Assembly: GCA_963920525.1 (NCBI GenBank)
Contig: OY986438.1
Coordinates: forward strand, 94,524,557 to 94,588,556
Direction: 5' to 3'
Length of the DNA: 64,000 bases
Source of the DNA: Dichetophora obliterata
Lineage: Eukaryota > Arthropoda > Insecta > Diptera > Sciomyzidae
In this document: positions 1 to 11,233 of the stretch, one piece after another
How the letters are laid out: the number at the start of each line of letters is the position of its first letter
How positions within the stretch are numbered: the stretch's first letter is position 1
Notes under the pieces: generated by a model
The model's database searches: none
The model's input: the letters and a program-made list of their open reading frames with translations, nothing else
What the model was told of the DNA's origin: nothing
Position numbers and translations under genes: made by a program

Positions 1-540
1 CGGCGGCATGAGCTCGCGATTGAAAAATAATTTCGTACGCCTCTTCTCGTATCGCCTTGCTCTCGTCTGTTATCATCACCAAGAGAATATTCTCAAGATG
101 GGCAAAAAATCCATTTATTTGTATTTAGCGCTGGACAATTATTTGCATTTCTTCTTGTCATTTGAGCGTCCACTCTATGTATTTAAACAGGTGGCGGCTG
201 TCATGAATGGCTTGAGGCCGACTTTTTACGAGAAACCAGAATGGTGCGTAGACCCTTATGTTGAAAAATGACAGCTGTTTTAATTTTTCCGATGCGACTG
301 GTTTCGTTACGTAAAAACGCAGAATTCTGGACACTGTTGTCAAACAGCGTGAAATATTAAGTGATTTGGCCAGGTTAAATGCTGGCCTAATAATCACCGC
401 ACACTCCCCTGTCAACTGCTCCTATTGTATTGTATATATTTTTGATTGGGTCCCAAAACCCGAGCCCTCAATATTTGTGGTCATATCACCCATCGCAACC
501 GAATCGAAGTTGTGAGTGATCTAAGTTTTGTGTGTGAATG
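1..540. other. no gene recognised
   Basis: About 540 bases of relatively GC-balanced sequence at the left edge. Short overlapping open frames exist on both strands but none shows a recognisable motif, splice structure or start context, so none is called a gene. The stretch ends where the repeat-derived ATTCGTA-rich sequence begins. Confidence 0.5.
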
Positions 541-681
541 TTACTAATAACTGCGTCCATTCTATGAATTTTATTCGTATTTTTCAGTCACGAATAGGTT
601 TCGTAGAGTATATTACAAAAATTTTCTTTGTATTCTTACAAAAACAAATGTATATTGTACGAACACATTTGTTACATTTAC

Positions 682-1389
682 CAGAGCTGTAAAAGATTTG
701 ATCAATTTGATTTTATCCACAAAAAAGTGAATCAGTGAGTAACGAAATAAGAATGCATTCAATGAATGCAAAATTGATTTATTAACAAAATTTTTAATTC
801 ACATTCATTTTTAAAAAAATGATTAATCATTCATTTAAATTATTAATTTTTGTTATTCAGAATAATGAATAATTTTTTATTCATTTGAATGATATTCACA
901 AAGAATACTATTCACAAAGAATTTCAGAATTTTCAATTATTCTTTCTTTAGTCATTATTTGTTTTTCGTTCATTATTAATTTTATATTCATTATTAATTC
1001 ATTATTCATTAATAATTTTTTATTCATTATTCATTTTTAGTCCTAAGCCATAAATAAAAAATGAATAAAGAATAACAAATGAATAATGAATAAAAAATAA
1101 TAATAAATAAAAAATTATTAATGAATAACAAAAGAATACTAAATAAAAAATGAATAGTGAATAAAAAAGAATAATTGCAAATTCTGAAATTATTTGTGAA
1201 TAGCATTCAAATAAATAAAAAATTAATTCATTATTCTAAATAACGAAAATGAATAATTGAAATGAATAATAAATCATTTTTGTAAAAATGAATGCTAGTT
1301 AAAAATTGTATTTGTAATTGAATGCATTCTTATGCAGTTACTCAGTTGTACTTAAAATTCTGAATATGAATAACGATTTTACAGCTCTG
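682..1389. mobile_element. hAT-type palindromic MITE
   Basis: The ends are inverted repeats CAGAGCTGTAAAA / TTTTACAGCTCTG, flanked by an 8-bp near-identical target duplication (acatttac 674-681, gcatttac 1390-1397). The interior is almost entirely a long, imperfect AT-rich palindrome of GAATAAT/ATTATTC-like units whose arms fold around about 1045. An 8-bp duplication with CAG-starting ends is the hAT signature. It interrupts the tRNA-like repeat copy that resumes at 1390. A decayed end of the same family is at about 13370-13452. Confidence 0.8.
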
Positions 1390-1420
1390 GCATTTACTAA
1401 TAACAAAAAAAAACATTTTC

Positions 1421-1505
1421 TCTTAGCTGGGGCTTGAACCACGGTTTTTTAGCTTACGGGTCACTTACTCTTTCAGTAGTCTACGGCCACCTTGCAATCA
1501 TACAT
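1421..1505 (-). repeat. tRNA-like segment inside a transposable element
   Basis: Read on the minus strand it has an A-box-like TAGACTACTGA and a B-box-like GGTTCAAGCCC, as in tRNA-derived pol III promoters. It matches segments at 42611-42710 (minus) and 62570-62650 (plus) including flanking sequence, so it is a repeat and not a functional tRNA gene; no complete cloverleaf was found. Confidence 0.55.
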
Positions 1506-3109
1506 TTCCTTATATTTGGTAATTGTTCAACAAACCAGGCTGAAAAATTTCGGTTGTAAAATTTTTAAACTCAACTAATACTAAATAGTACGAAGCCATA
1601 AGTACATACTACGAATATAATGGAAGAAACTACGAAGTTATTCGTACGAGAAATTGAGGAATGATAAGGAATGATATCCCTATTAGTCGAAGAACATTCT
1701 TCGGAGCAACAGATGGTAAGAGGCATTTAAGCTAATAACGCAATGAAATTAGACGATAAGCAAATTTATGTTTTAATTTAATTAAACACAATATGAAAAC
1801 AAAGTAAAATGAATTAAGGAAACTAAATCCTTTCAAAAAATTCAGCTTAAAAAAATTTTTTTCTGTCATAAAGATGATCCAATTTGGATAATTTTTTAAT
1901 TTTTCGTTAACTTTATAAAATTGCTAACAATTTTGCAGCATTTAAATTTGAGAAAATTGCAGCGATCTAGGCGAGGGAAAAGCTTCTGATTCAAAAGCAA
2001 AAAAAATTATGAGATTCTGAATTAAGTAGGCTAATTTCAAATCATGCATGCACTAATTTTTAAAGAAAATCTGACGGCAAATTCTTTTTAAGAAAACGTT
2101 CTTACATTAGAATATCTTATGGTCAATAGTTTTTTATGACTAAAATTTAAAAAGGAAACTTGATTTGAAACATTTATTTTATACTTCTTCAAATTCACGT
2201 TTTTTAACAGGCGTCCACCCATTTTGAGAATTTTGTGGATTTTTTCGCGTCACGTGCTTATATTACATCCAGGATTCAGAATGAAGCCTTGCAAGGAGCT
2301 TCTGGAATATGTTTAAAAAATGAATGGAGCTCAAAACCCATGTATATATTTACCTCTTTATCCGTACTGGATTAAGGCCTAGGCCCGTGAGGACCGGGCC
2401 TAGAGCGGCAACATTTAAGGGGCGGCAAAATTTTTAACAACTGAAAAATGTTGGGGGAAAACAAAAAGTTAGGAAAGCAATCAATTTGGTTACAGCAGAA
2501 TTGAGAGGGCGGGCAAAATATTTTCGTAGCTAATTTATGAAAAACGAACTCAATATAAATCAATAAACAAGTTTAACGAGTGCTGTAAATTTTTAAACGG
2601 CCAAATGTTAAGCGACAAATATTTGAGGAAAACTAACCAGCAAAAACTTCACTTACAGGCAATGAATAAAATATTGCAGAAAACTTGTGCAAACGACTAC
2701 TTTTTGGGTTGCAGAAAGTATTACTTTAACATAAGCATGCCATTGGCGGTAATTGAAAAAAAAAATTATTGAATAACGTTTTGCAATTAATGCACTTTTG
2801 GTCTATCTGACTTGATATAAGGTACATTTGAATAAAAAATTAGGGTTATGAATTGCAAAATTTTTAAAATGTTTTGTTGAGTGAATCATTTTGATGGCCG
2901 AAAAATCTAAAGGATGACAGAACAATATCGTAGCTTATTTAAAAAGTTACTTTAAGTTACACGACAACGAAAATTTTTCGTTCATTTAAAAAGCTTTCTT
3001 CTAATACGCAAGAAGAGAAACAAATTTTTAGTTCTGCATCAACAATAAAAAAAATAACTTTTTGCATTTACGTGATCTTTGCGATGTATATTGAAATGTA
3101 GAAATATTA

Positions 3110-4110
3110 TTGTTAAATTATTTGAGTATTTTTGTTATAGCTTTCGAAGAGGTTTTATGGCATGGTTATATGGAAATGCTAACTGAACAAAAGATTACTA
3201 ATGGTTTAATGAGACTTGCAGGATTGCAGTCAGGTCCAAAGAGGAAGATTTTCAGAATTGGCGTTCTAAGAAGAATACTGATACTAAAAGACTTCGCATC
3301 GAGGCAAGGAATCGCTGTAATGCAGTTTTAAAAAGCGAAAAGTTTCTGCATGAAGCTGGCATTTGAGAACAGGTTCTTATCTGCCCCAAAGGGAGCAAAA
3401 ATTTTTGGACATTTGTTAAAAGAGTGAAGAATCAGACATCGTCATCGATTCCAACTCTTTTAAAATACGACCAAATCTAGATTGTTTGCACAAAATTCCA
3501 CTCGCTCGGACAGCATTCAGCTACTGCCCTTTGTTGAGGGCAGATCTTCGGCAATGCAAAAAATTTACTTTCAAACGAGAACAGTGAAAAGACTTCTTTC
3601 AAGTCTCAACATAAACAAAGCTTCCAGAAGGTCCTGATGGAAGGACGCCAATTGTGCTTAAAATGTGTGCTTCTTCGTTGGCTCGGCCTTTGCGCAACCT
3701 TTTCAACATCTTCTACAGAACACGAGTATTTCCATCTTATTGGAAGGGAAGGTCACAAATGTCCATCAGGTCAAGTACCTATGCCACGAGCCCTGCAAGC
3801 TGCCGATTCATTGCGATATGGTTTACGATTTTCAAAGCTAGGTAGAGCGTAATAAACTTTAACATTATGAATTATCTGGAGCACAACCAACTGCTCAGTG
3901 ATCGTCAATATGGTTTCCGTAGGGCCTATTGGGAACCTTGAGGCGTTCTCAACCGAAAAATGGAACCAATGCGTTCATTTCTTCGGAAAGAACAAGGTTG
4001 TTTCTCTTGATATTTTAAAACGTTTCACACATAACCAAATCTTTTCAGTTGCGTACGACATTTGTCATTCATTCTCATTAAAAAAAAACGCCAAAGTACT
4101 ATGAAGATTC
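3110..4110 (+). pseudogene. decayed non-LTR reverse transcriptase fragment
   Basis: Conceptual + strand translation over several frames resembles a LINE reverse transcriptase. There is a stretch like KMCASSLARPLRNLFN and a YRTRVFPSYWK segment (about 3650-3750), as in the region before the palm domain of insect LINEs. A QYGFR-like segment follows near 3905, and a VVSLDI segment at about 3997 corresponds to the catalytic-Asp strand (VSLDISKAFDRVWH in intact relatives). Several frameshifts and stops break it, no YADD motif remains, and neither end is preserved. It appears nested in the hAT remnant around it. The clade (Jockey- or RTE-like) is uncertain. Confidence 0.6.
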
Positions 4111-4152
4111 AGAAGAAGAGGGGAAACTGAAAACTGTTCAGGAAAATGCTGA

Positions 4153-4344
4153 TTTTTAGCTACATTAAAACGAATTAAAAACTATTTACGGGCAACTATG
4201 AATAAAGAGCGTTTAAATGCACTGGCCTTATTAAATATTGAAGCAGATCTAGTACAGAAGCTGAGTTCTGAGGGCGTAATAAATGATTTCGCACGAGCAC
4301 ATAATGAAACTCTTTATTTTTATCAATTGTGTGTAAAAAATTAA
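4153..4344 (+). pseudogene. hAT transposase C-terminal dimerisation fragment
   Basis: One open frame of 63 codons ending at TAA 4342-4344 reads LKRIKNYLRATM, NKERLNALALLNIE and then INDFARAHNE. This is the conserved C-terminal hAT dimerisation domain, which normally follows an SERxFSxLKRIKxxLRxxM motif. The upstream SER part is replaced by frameshifted sequence. No N-terminal BED finger or catalytic region was found in frame, so only the last exon portion survives. The lineage looks like the ZMYM1-like hATs, as does the separate fragment near 33.2 kb, but the two are clearly diverged. Confidence 0.75.
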
Positions 4345-5293
4345 AAATACAATTTTTTAATTTTGTTTTTTATATGAAAGAATTTAATATGTTAGAGGCG
4401 GCACTTATGTCTGCACAGCGGCAAAATGACTAAATCCGCCACTGTGCGGATTATATATTTATTCATATTCGTATTATATATTTATTCATAAGTTTTAAAT
4501 TAAAAAAAATATTTTTTTTTAATAATTCATATAATAGGTATGTTTCCAAACTCGATTTTAGGAACTTGCATGCTGCTAGAACTGATTCATGTTTTGAAAA
4601 ATAAATAAGTCATTTGATGTCCATGCGGGGAACATTGTAAGAATAGCGGCAACTCTAATTCTTAATTTTTGCGGATTTTATGGATTTTTACCTCCTAAAT
4701 CTAAATCTGATAAATTTCAGGCCGCTTGCAATTGGTTTATGAGTTATAGACCTCCAAAACTGAAAAAAAGTTGTCTAAAAATTATGCTGGTTGTATTTAT
4801 TTTTCAAAAAAAAAAAATATAAAAAATATTTGGAACTTTTTGTATTCTTATTTGAAAAGAGGAAATCTTGGTGCATAGTAGGGAAATAGTAATTAATGCG
4901 ATTTTATTTAGGGATAAAGAAGACCTCACATTATTTAAATGTAAGGTGTTTGCTAAAGATAAAATTGCTTTACTATTTATTGGTCCCTATTTTTGCCTTT
5001 TAGGTTTAACTTGCAGCTAGGCTTTGCCGACTGTCGAAGCATTTAAATGCACCATTTGAGATCTTGATAAATAAAGTTGAGCGACTAGCGCACAGTTCAG
5101 TTTATAATTCAAGTCTAAAATTTTTTTCAAATTGTTCTAGTATTTATAACAAACTTTCTTTTCTTGTTCTTATTCTAATTATCATAATATTTACAAATCG
5201 TAATTATCTACAAAAAAATACAACTTAATATTGTCATATGAATATTGATCTTCAGTGACGAATATGTGCGAATATGTGCAATGTAAACATTAA

Positions 5294-7712
5294 CCCTTCG
5301 TGGGACCCTAAGGTCCGTAGGGACTTTTTCGATTTTGAATCGCAAATTACTCCTATTTTGGCCACTACGACCCCCTCCCAAAGTTACAATGTATTCCTGG
5401 AACATTTAGTTCTGCGTCTTTTGCGGGTTCGATCATTAAAATCGGACCAGTGGTTACCGAGATCTAAGGATTTACTTTTACTGCCTACAAGAAAGGTCCC
5501 TAAAGTCCCCTGCGACATAGTATGAAAATTAAGCAAATTAATGGTATTACTTCGTGGAATTCATTGTTTTATGGCTCAAAATTGCAGCTGCGTTTAGTTT
5601 CAAGGTAAAATAAATATTTTTGGTAATTGGGTGCAACCGCTAACTGCGTGCCTACCTGAATGTTGGGGAAAAAAGGTGTATAAACCAGTTGCTTCAAGAA
5701 TATTCAACAGTTGTGTACTAACTTTTGAATTGAATTGAGCTAAAGAAAAATGTGCGAAGCGAATATCAATATAAATGAAATACTAAATGAACAAAGTTGT
5801 GATTTCTATGATGAAATAAGTGATCCATCGTTCCAAATAAATGAAGAAGCCTCTGATTGCGAAAGTGGAGCCACTATTGAATACTGGGACGAAGATACAA
5901 GTGACGATGATGATGAAACGCCGCCAAATCAAGAAACAACTTCAGATGACTATTATGTTGGCAAAAATGGTATGAAATGGAAGAAAGCGCCGCCACCAAC
6001 TTCACGTGTAAGATCGCAAAATATCTTCACCATGAGAAGTAGAGGAATAGGACCAATAATGACTTCGGATGATCCATTGAGCATATTCAAAACAATTTTT
6101 ACCGAGGAAATAAACACATAAACACATAAACACATAATCGTAAGAGAAACTAACCGAAAAGCCAAACAAACTATTGAAGCGTGGAATGAAGCTAATCCAA
6201 CACGACCCAAAGAATAGCAACCACTGACACCCAAGGAGTTTGATGCGTTCCTGGCAATGCTTATATCTTCTGGCCTATATAAGTCAAACAATGAACCAGC
6301 TTACTGCCTGTTTGATACAAATCATCCACCAATCTTCAGAGCTGTAATGTCATTCAAAAGATTCAAACTGCTATTGAGGTACATACGATTTGACAACGTG
6401 AACACACGCATGGAAAGGTCACAGAGCAGCAAAACGGCAGCAATTGATGATATTTGGCTCATGCTGCAAGCTAATTTGGCAAGTCGGTACGAACCACATG
6501 ATGCTCTAACAGTAGATGAACAACTGTTTCCATATAGAGGACGGACATCATTTACACAGTACATTCCATCAAAGCCTGCAAAATATGGAAGAAAGGTGTG
6601 GTGGATATGTGATGCAAAAACCAAATATCCGCTCAAAGGTATCATATACTCTGAAAAAGCACCAGGACAGGAGCGTGAAACCCAGCTGGGCTACAAAGTG
6701 ACAATGAAGCTCGCGCAGAAATACTTATTTACTGGCCGCATTGTGTATGCAGACAACTTCTTTTCGTCTCTTGAATTGGCTGAAAACTTGATTACCCAAA
6801 GAACAGCATATGTTGGTACCTTACGCACAAATAAAGCTTGTATTCCCAGTGAGTTTAGGAAGAATCGCAATCGCCCAATTGATAGTACATTGTTCGACTA
6901 CCATGACAACAACGTTGCGCTATGCTCATATGTGCCGAAGAAAAATAAAGCAATGGTACTCATTTCAACAGCACATTAAACAAACGCCGTCGAAGGAGCA
7001 CATAAAAAACCAATGACCATTGTGGATTACAACAAAAATAAAGCTGGAGTGGACACGATGGACCAAATGCTAGGTACATATACGTGTAAAAGAGGTACTA
7101 AACGCTGGCCACTGGCCATGTTTTATAATATTGTGGACGTTGCTGCATTGGCGTCATTTATCGCCTATAATGACCTCAATCCGAGCCAGAAAAGCGACAG
7201 GAGGCGGTCGTTCTTATACAAATTAGTTCAGCAGTTGGCTACTCGCGAAATCGAAGAAAGGGCGCTCAATAATCGTATAACCCGCTACCCCCATATCAAG
7301 AGAGCTATGATGGACTACAACGTCATACCACTAGAAGAGAGCATTACAAGCGAAGCACCACCAATCTAACACAGGGATCAACGGAAAACTTGCTATTTAT
7401 GTCAACAACACAACAACAGGCAACGTAAAACAAGATTTGCATGCTGCGATTGCAGGAAGTTTGTTTGTATGGAGCATTCAGAGCAGATGCACCGTTGCAT
7501 GCCGTGCAAAACGTGCAGGATTCAGTGAGCAGAACAATAAAATAATATTAGATTAAGACTATATCTCAATAAAAATAATTAATATTTAATTTAAAACCAA
7601 AATTTGCCCGTGTTCAATCATTTTTAGTGAATTTTATATGCAATTTTCATATTATGTCCCAGCGGACCTTAGGGACCTTTGACGTATAATTTACTTAGGG
7701 TCCCACGAAGGG
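5294..7712 (+). mobile_element. piggyBac-family transposon, nearly complete
   Basis: It is bounded by TTAA at 5290-5293 and 7713-7716. The ends are an 18-bp perfect inverted repeat CCCTTCGTGGGACCCTAA (5294-5311 and complement 7695-7712). Two subterminal inverted matches follow: 5310-5324 against 7656-7670 (13 of 15) and aaaggtccctaa 5492-5503 against 7669-7680. TTAA target and CCC-starting ends are diagnostic of piggyBac. The 2419-bp length fits an autonomous element. The intact ends and unshifted transposase frame suggest recent activity before inactivation by stops. Confidence 0.95.
5750..7528 (+). pseudogene. piggyBac transposase, interrupted by four stops
   Basis: This is a DDD-type cut-and-paste transposase reading in one frame from ATG 5750 to TGA 7526-7528, about 592 codons, the usual family length. 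The N-terminus is acidic. The catalytic Asp positions are all present: VDEQLFPYRGR (Asp codon 6515), YADNFFSS (6752) and NKAGVDTMDQ (7052). The C-terminus is the Cys/His-rich zinc-binding domain (about 7370-7525, several CxxC pairs). Four in-frame stops break it: TAA 6119, TAG 6215, TAA 6977 and TAA 7367. There is no frameshift anywhere. The first stop lies beside a short direct repeat (aacacat units, 6112-6137), suggesting slippage; at least two others could be C-to-T changes of Gln codons. An AATAAA follows at about 7537. Confidence 0.92.
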
Positions 7713-7980
7713 TTAAACAATTCAACGACATTTAGCATGAATGCAATTCGTCACACTTTCATGACAACGACACCAGTGTCTAATAACAAGCTTTGTTTTT
7801 GTTGCACAGCAATATTAGCTGCTGTTGAGTGACGTATGCGCTTGTAAACGTTAGCCATATGCACACTACTAAATTACTAAGAATATTTGTTGAGAACAAA
7901 ATGTTTTAAATTACATGAAATTTGAAAAAGAAATTTGAAAATGTTTCGGGCATGATACGAGAAAGATTTTTACCACCTGT

Positions 7981-9231
7981 GGGACACCTGTATTTTTATA
8001 TTTAAAGCTACATGAGTTATATACAAAGTACCCCAGATATAGCATTAACTCCCTCGGCTGGTGATTCTTCTTGATAAGGCGAGTATAACACTTTATGGAG
8101 TTTCCTCCCACATTGTTAGGGTGTTTCAAGATACAGGGTGTTTTACGGTTTTGGTACGTGTTTAGTATTATTGATCTAGAATCTGAACTACTCACCATAA
8201 AATGAAAAATAATATTTTGTATTTTAGAAAAAATATGAACTTTTCAAAAAAATATCAAAATTTTGAGATTATCCAACGAAATATTAACAAATTTGTATCT
8301 TTTCTTTTAGCGGAGCTGTTATCATCCAATGTAAGAATTTAGAAACAACTGTTGGCTAAGTGTATTTTAATATGAAAAACAGAGATTTTAAATTTTGACG
8401 ATTACAGCTCCACTAAAATAAAAGATACAAAATTTGTTAATATTTCGTTTGATAATCTCAAAATTTTAGCTCCGCTGCAGCACATGACACGAAAGTGGTT
8501 AATATATTGATGGAAAAGTTGATATTTTTTCTAAAATACAAAATATTATTTTTTATTAAAGTTTTTTCTAAATGACCTCTATACTTATTATGTTGACTTT
8601 ATATGATTTAAATACAAATTCTAAATGTTTGATAGTTTAAATCATACTTGATTTTAAATACAAATTCTAGTTGTTTGATAGTTTAAAATGGTTTATTGAG
8701 CTTAAGGTCAAAGTTAGAACAATTAATTGTTCTAACGAATTTTTCCAAAGAAACAACAACAACAACAACAAAGTTTTTTCAATATGAAAAGGAAAAAATC
8801 ACCAGCTGATTTTATTGCACAATTTCTGCCCTGCTAAAAGCGTCATCAGAAATCTTTGTGATACCCGTGCAAGCATGCATTAACGCACTGCACCACCGGG
8901 GCGATGAGATTTGAAGTGTCAATTTCTCAGTTTTTTCTCAATTTCAAAATTTCACATTTGTTGTTGTATTTCTGTTTTACTTTAGTGTCTATGCTTATGT
9001 TATTTTTTATTTTATGGTGAGTAGCTTATATTCTAGAATCAATTATACTAAACACGTACCAAAACCGTAAAACACCGTGTTTCTTGAAAGGCTTACAATG
9101 TGGGAGGAAACTCCATAAAGTTTTATACTCGCTTTATCAGGAGGAACCACCACCCGAAGGAATTAATGCTTTTATCTGTTGCACCTTGTATGTAATTCAT
9201 GCAGCTTTAAACATAAAAATACAGGTGTCCC
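7981..9231. mobile_element. foldback element with long inverted arms
   Basis: The arms of about 250 bp (7981-8220 and 9000-9231, inverted) share GGGACACCTGTATTTTTAT at the tips and a GGAGGAAACTCCATAAAG block inside. Between them a second inverted pair (about 8262-8315 and 8402-8470) forms another hairpin. It interrupts the repeat that continues at 9270. A fragment of the same family lies at 23266-23410. No transposase frame was found; the short open frames in the arms are mirror images of one another and are not genes. Confidence 0.65.
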
Positions 9232-9430
9232 TGTATCTTTGCACATCACTGTATATAATTTACTTATATGTACAAGCGTGTGTCAACCAGCGTATCATGA
9301 CACAAAATTAGTACCAAAAATCTCAGAAAATAGAATTATATATGTTAAACTTTCTTTATGTGCATTCTAGACTCCTTTATGCCTTTCACCCCCCCTCCTC
9401 CCTAGAACAAATCCTGCGGACGCCCTTGCT

Positions 9431-10401
9431 TGTGCGTGTCCAGACTTTGAGTTCTAGATACGGGGCTGAGTGAAATCATGACTCGAACATGAACGCATAA
9501 TTAAATATCTTTATCAATTTAGAGAATCACGTTGATCGAAAATAATGTGTTATTTCTTTTAACTCTTTCCGTTGAAATTGTTAATATGTATGTAGTTGAC
9601 AGAAACAACCATACTTAAGTGTATACTCAAAATCAAACAATATTGTACTTATTTCATTTATCTAAAAAGTAGCTCAGGTATTTTTGTCGAATTACTCAAA
9701 ACCTTTCAATATTTACCGTTTTACTCTGAAGAGATAAGATAAAAGTGGATTTGCACGTTTGGCTGTGCTTCTTTTTGTGTCATTTTATTTTTTTCGCATA
9801 ACGTATAAAAGGTAAATTAAATTACAAAATTTTTTCTTTAAAAGTAAATGATTGCTTTTTTGAGTTACTTTATCTTTAACAAATTCGTTTATTACGGTTG
9901 CCAGCAATGACATCATAACAATTTTTTTTGAACCCTTTTTATATGTTCAGTGAAATAATCCGCTTTAAGTTGATTTTACGTGGTATCACTTATTTTAGAA
10001 TAATAAAAAGAAAATATGTGAAGCTTTTATTTTTTTTCAAAGTGCCTTTTCAATAGTGTTCAGAATTTATTGTAGCTTTTAAAATTCTTATTCTCTTTTT
10101 ATATGCATTTTCGCATATTTGGGAGCACATATTATAAATTGGAAACGATTTTAAGTGTTACGATTATTTTTATTGTAAAGTGCTGTTGAACTTTTGATGT
10201 TAAGTGGTTGGTGACATGTGTGTGAGTCATCTGTATGGTTTTGTTTGATTTCTATATTTCTATCTGTATTTCAACTGCAATCCCCCCTACTAAATGTGCA
10301 ATAAACTGAGTTTTTTTGCTCAAGGATTATTTCGGAAAGCATTGCAAATTTTATAACTTACTTCATAACATTTCTATTCAATAAATTCATTTACAGCTTT
10401 A
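9431..10401. other. AT-rich spacer, nothing recognised
   Basis: AT-rich sequence with homopolymer T runs; no open frame, splice pattern or clear repeat boundary was seen. Confidence 0.5.
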
Positions 10402-10525
10402 TTCTGTATAACGAAAATTCACACCAACGACAAGCAAGACAAGAGAAGCAATAGAATTTCGTATAGAAAATAGTATCGCTTCTCGTGTCTTGCTTGTCGT
10501 TGGTGTGCTGATTCCTGATACAGAA
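10402..10525. mobile_element. 124-bp hairpin MITE with TA duplication
   Basis: It is flanked by TA at 10400-10401 and 10526-10527. The tips are TTCTGTAT / ATACAGAA, and the two arms pair almost throughout, including a 30-bp stem starting CACACCAACGACAAGC with one mismatch around a loop near 10465. The TA target suggests a Tc1/mariner-mobilised MITE. The near-perfect stem would make a stable RNA hairpin if transcribed. Confidence 0.75.
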
Positions 10526-11063
10526 TAATGCAGTTAATTAGCTTCTGGAAAGCGATTTTGTAAGCCGACCTGATTTTATTACTGTTTAAGTAAATTCAAC
10601 CGAAAAACGTTTTTAAAAATGCTAACATTTATATTGAACATAATTTTGCCAAATAATCCATTTAATTCATATTAATATGTCTAACTTCAAGCAAACATTT
10701 TTGTAAACATCTTTGCATTGCCAGACCCCAAGAAAAGATTTAATTTTATTTATTTTCTAAATACAATTATACAAATGCTGCCCGATATTTTTTTTTCCTA
10801 AAATATGTTTAGATAAACATTTCAAAATTATGATTTGTTTATACAAAGGCACATGAAGCTTATACAAAAAACGCATAAACGTCGTTTAATTACACAGAAT
10901 TAGGTCTTAGTTGTGACGAAGACCCACAAAAAATAACATTTGAATTGAAAATATGTAATTATTTTTTTTTTAATAAGAATATCTAGAACTCTAAGAAGAA
11001 GAAGAACTTAACTAATTTCAAGAATATGCCAACAAAAGCAAATAAAAGAAACATTAAGAGAAA

Positions 11064-11227
11064 ATGGTGAAAATGATTGACATTGATCGCCATTCTGTTT
11101 GTCCTTTGGGCGATGCGTTGGCATCGCCTCAGATACCATGGACTGGAATGCGATATGCTTGCCTGAAAGTATTGCATGCTTACTGTAAAGTATTTGATAA
11201 AAAGGATATTTATGATCTCATTGTAAG
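11064..11227 (+). CDS. possible short first coding exon
   Basis: An ATG at 11064 follows an in-frame stop (11055) with A at -3. It opens 54 codons plus two bases and then a consensus donor AAG|GTAAGA (intron from 11228). Local composition is clearly richer and more codon-like than its surroundings (MIDIDRHSVCPLGDALASPQ and onward). No family was recognised. The donor leaves two bases of a codon, which matches the one-base acceptor phase of the PET exon at 20621, so it could be an alternative 5' exon of that gene. However, the end does not look like the Cys-rich HxWRK segment usually found just before that PET exon. It could equally be a chance open frame or a fragment of another gene. Confidence 0.3.
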
Positions 11228-11233
11228 GTAAGA

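Larger units (their letters stand above)
2374..4446 (+). mobile_element. hAT element remnant, boundaries approximate
   Basis: This block interrupts the large repeat that matches 61450-62500 inverted. The right end reads (minus strand) CAGTGGCGGATTTAGTC, a typical hAT-like terminus. The left end near 2374 (CTGGATTAAGG) resembles it weakly and no clean 8-bp duplication was found. The block carries the C-terminus of a hAT transposase (4153-4344) and a decayed LINE fragment (about 3110-4110). Glycine/GC-richer stretches near both ends (ggcggcaaaa and its complement) look like subterminal repeats. Confidence 0.55.
541..9430 (+). mobile_element. fragmented copy of the GGCGTCCG-ended element
   Basis: Scattered blocks (about 541-681, 1390-2370, 4450-4990, 7890-7975 and 9270-9430) match, in inverted orientation and in the same order, the element at 60815-63331. 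The copy ends at about 9427 with GCGGACGCCC, the same terminal motif as the other copy; its opposite end is missing beyond about 541. The blocks are separated by later insertions: a hAT MITE, a hAT remnant with a LINE fragment, a piggyBac element and a foldback element. No coding capacity was recognised in the blocks themselves, so the parent superfamily is unknown. Confidence 0.6.

Noticed and set aside
8..415. 87- and 85-codon frames on opposite strands at the left edge
   Set aside because: They overlap one another, show no motifs and cannot be separated from chance.
5750..7528. Programmed readthrough of the piggyBac stops
   Set aside because: Four stops with no shared context or downstream structure fit ordinary mutational decay better than recoding.
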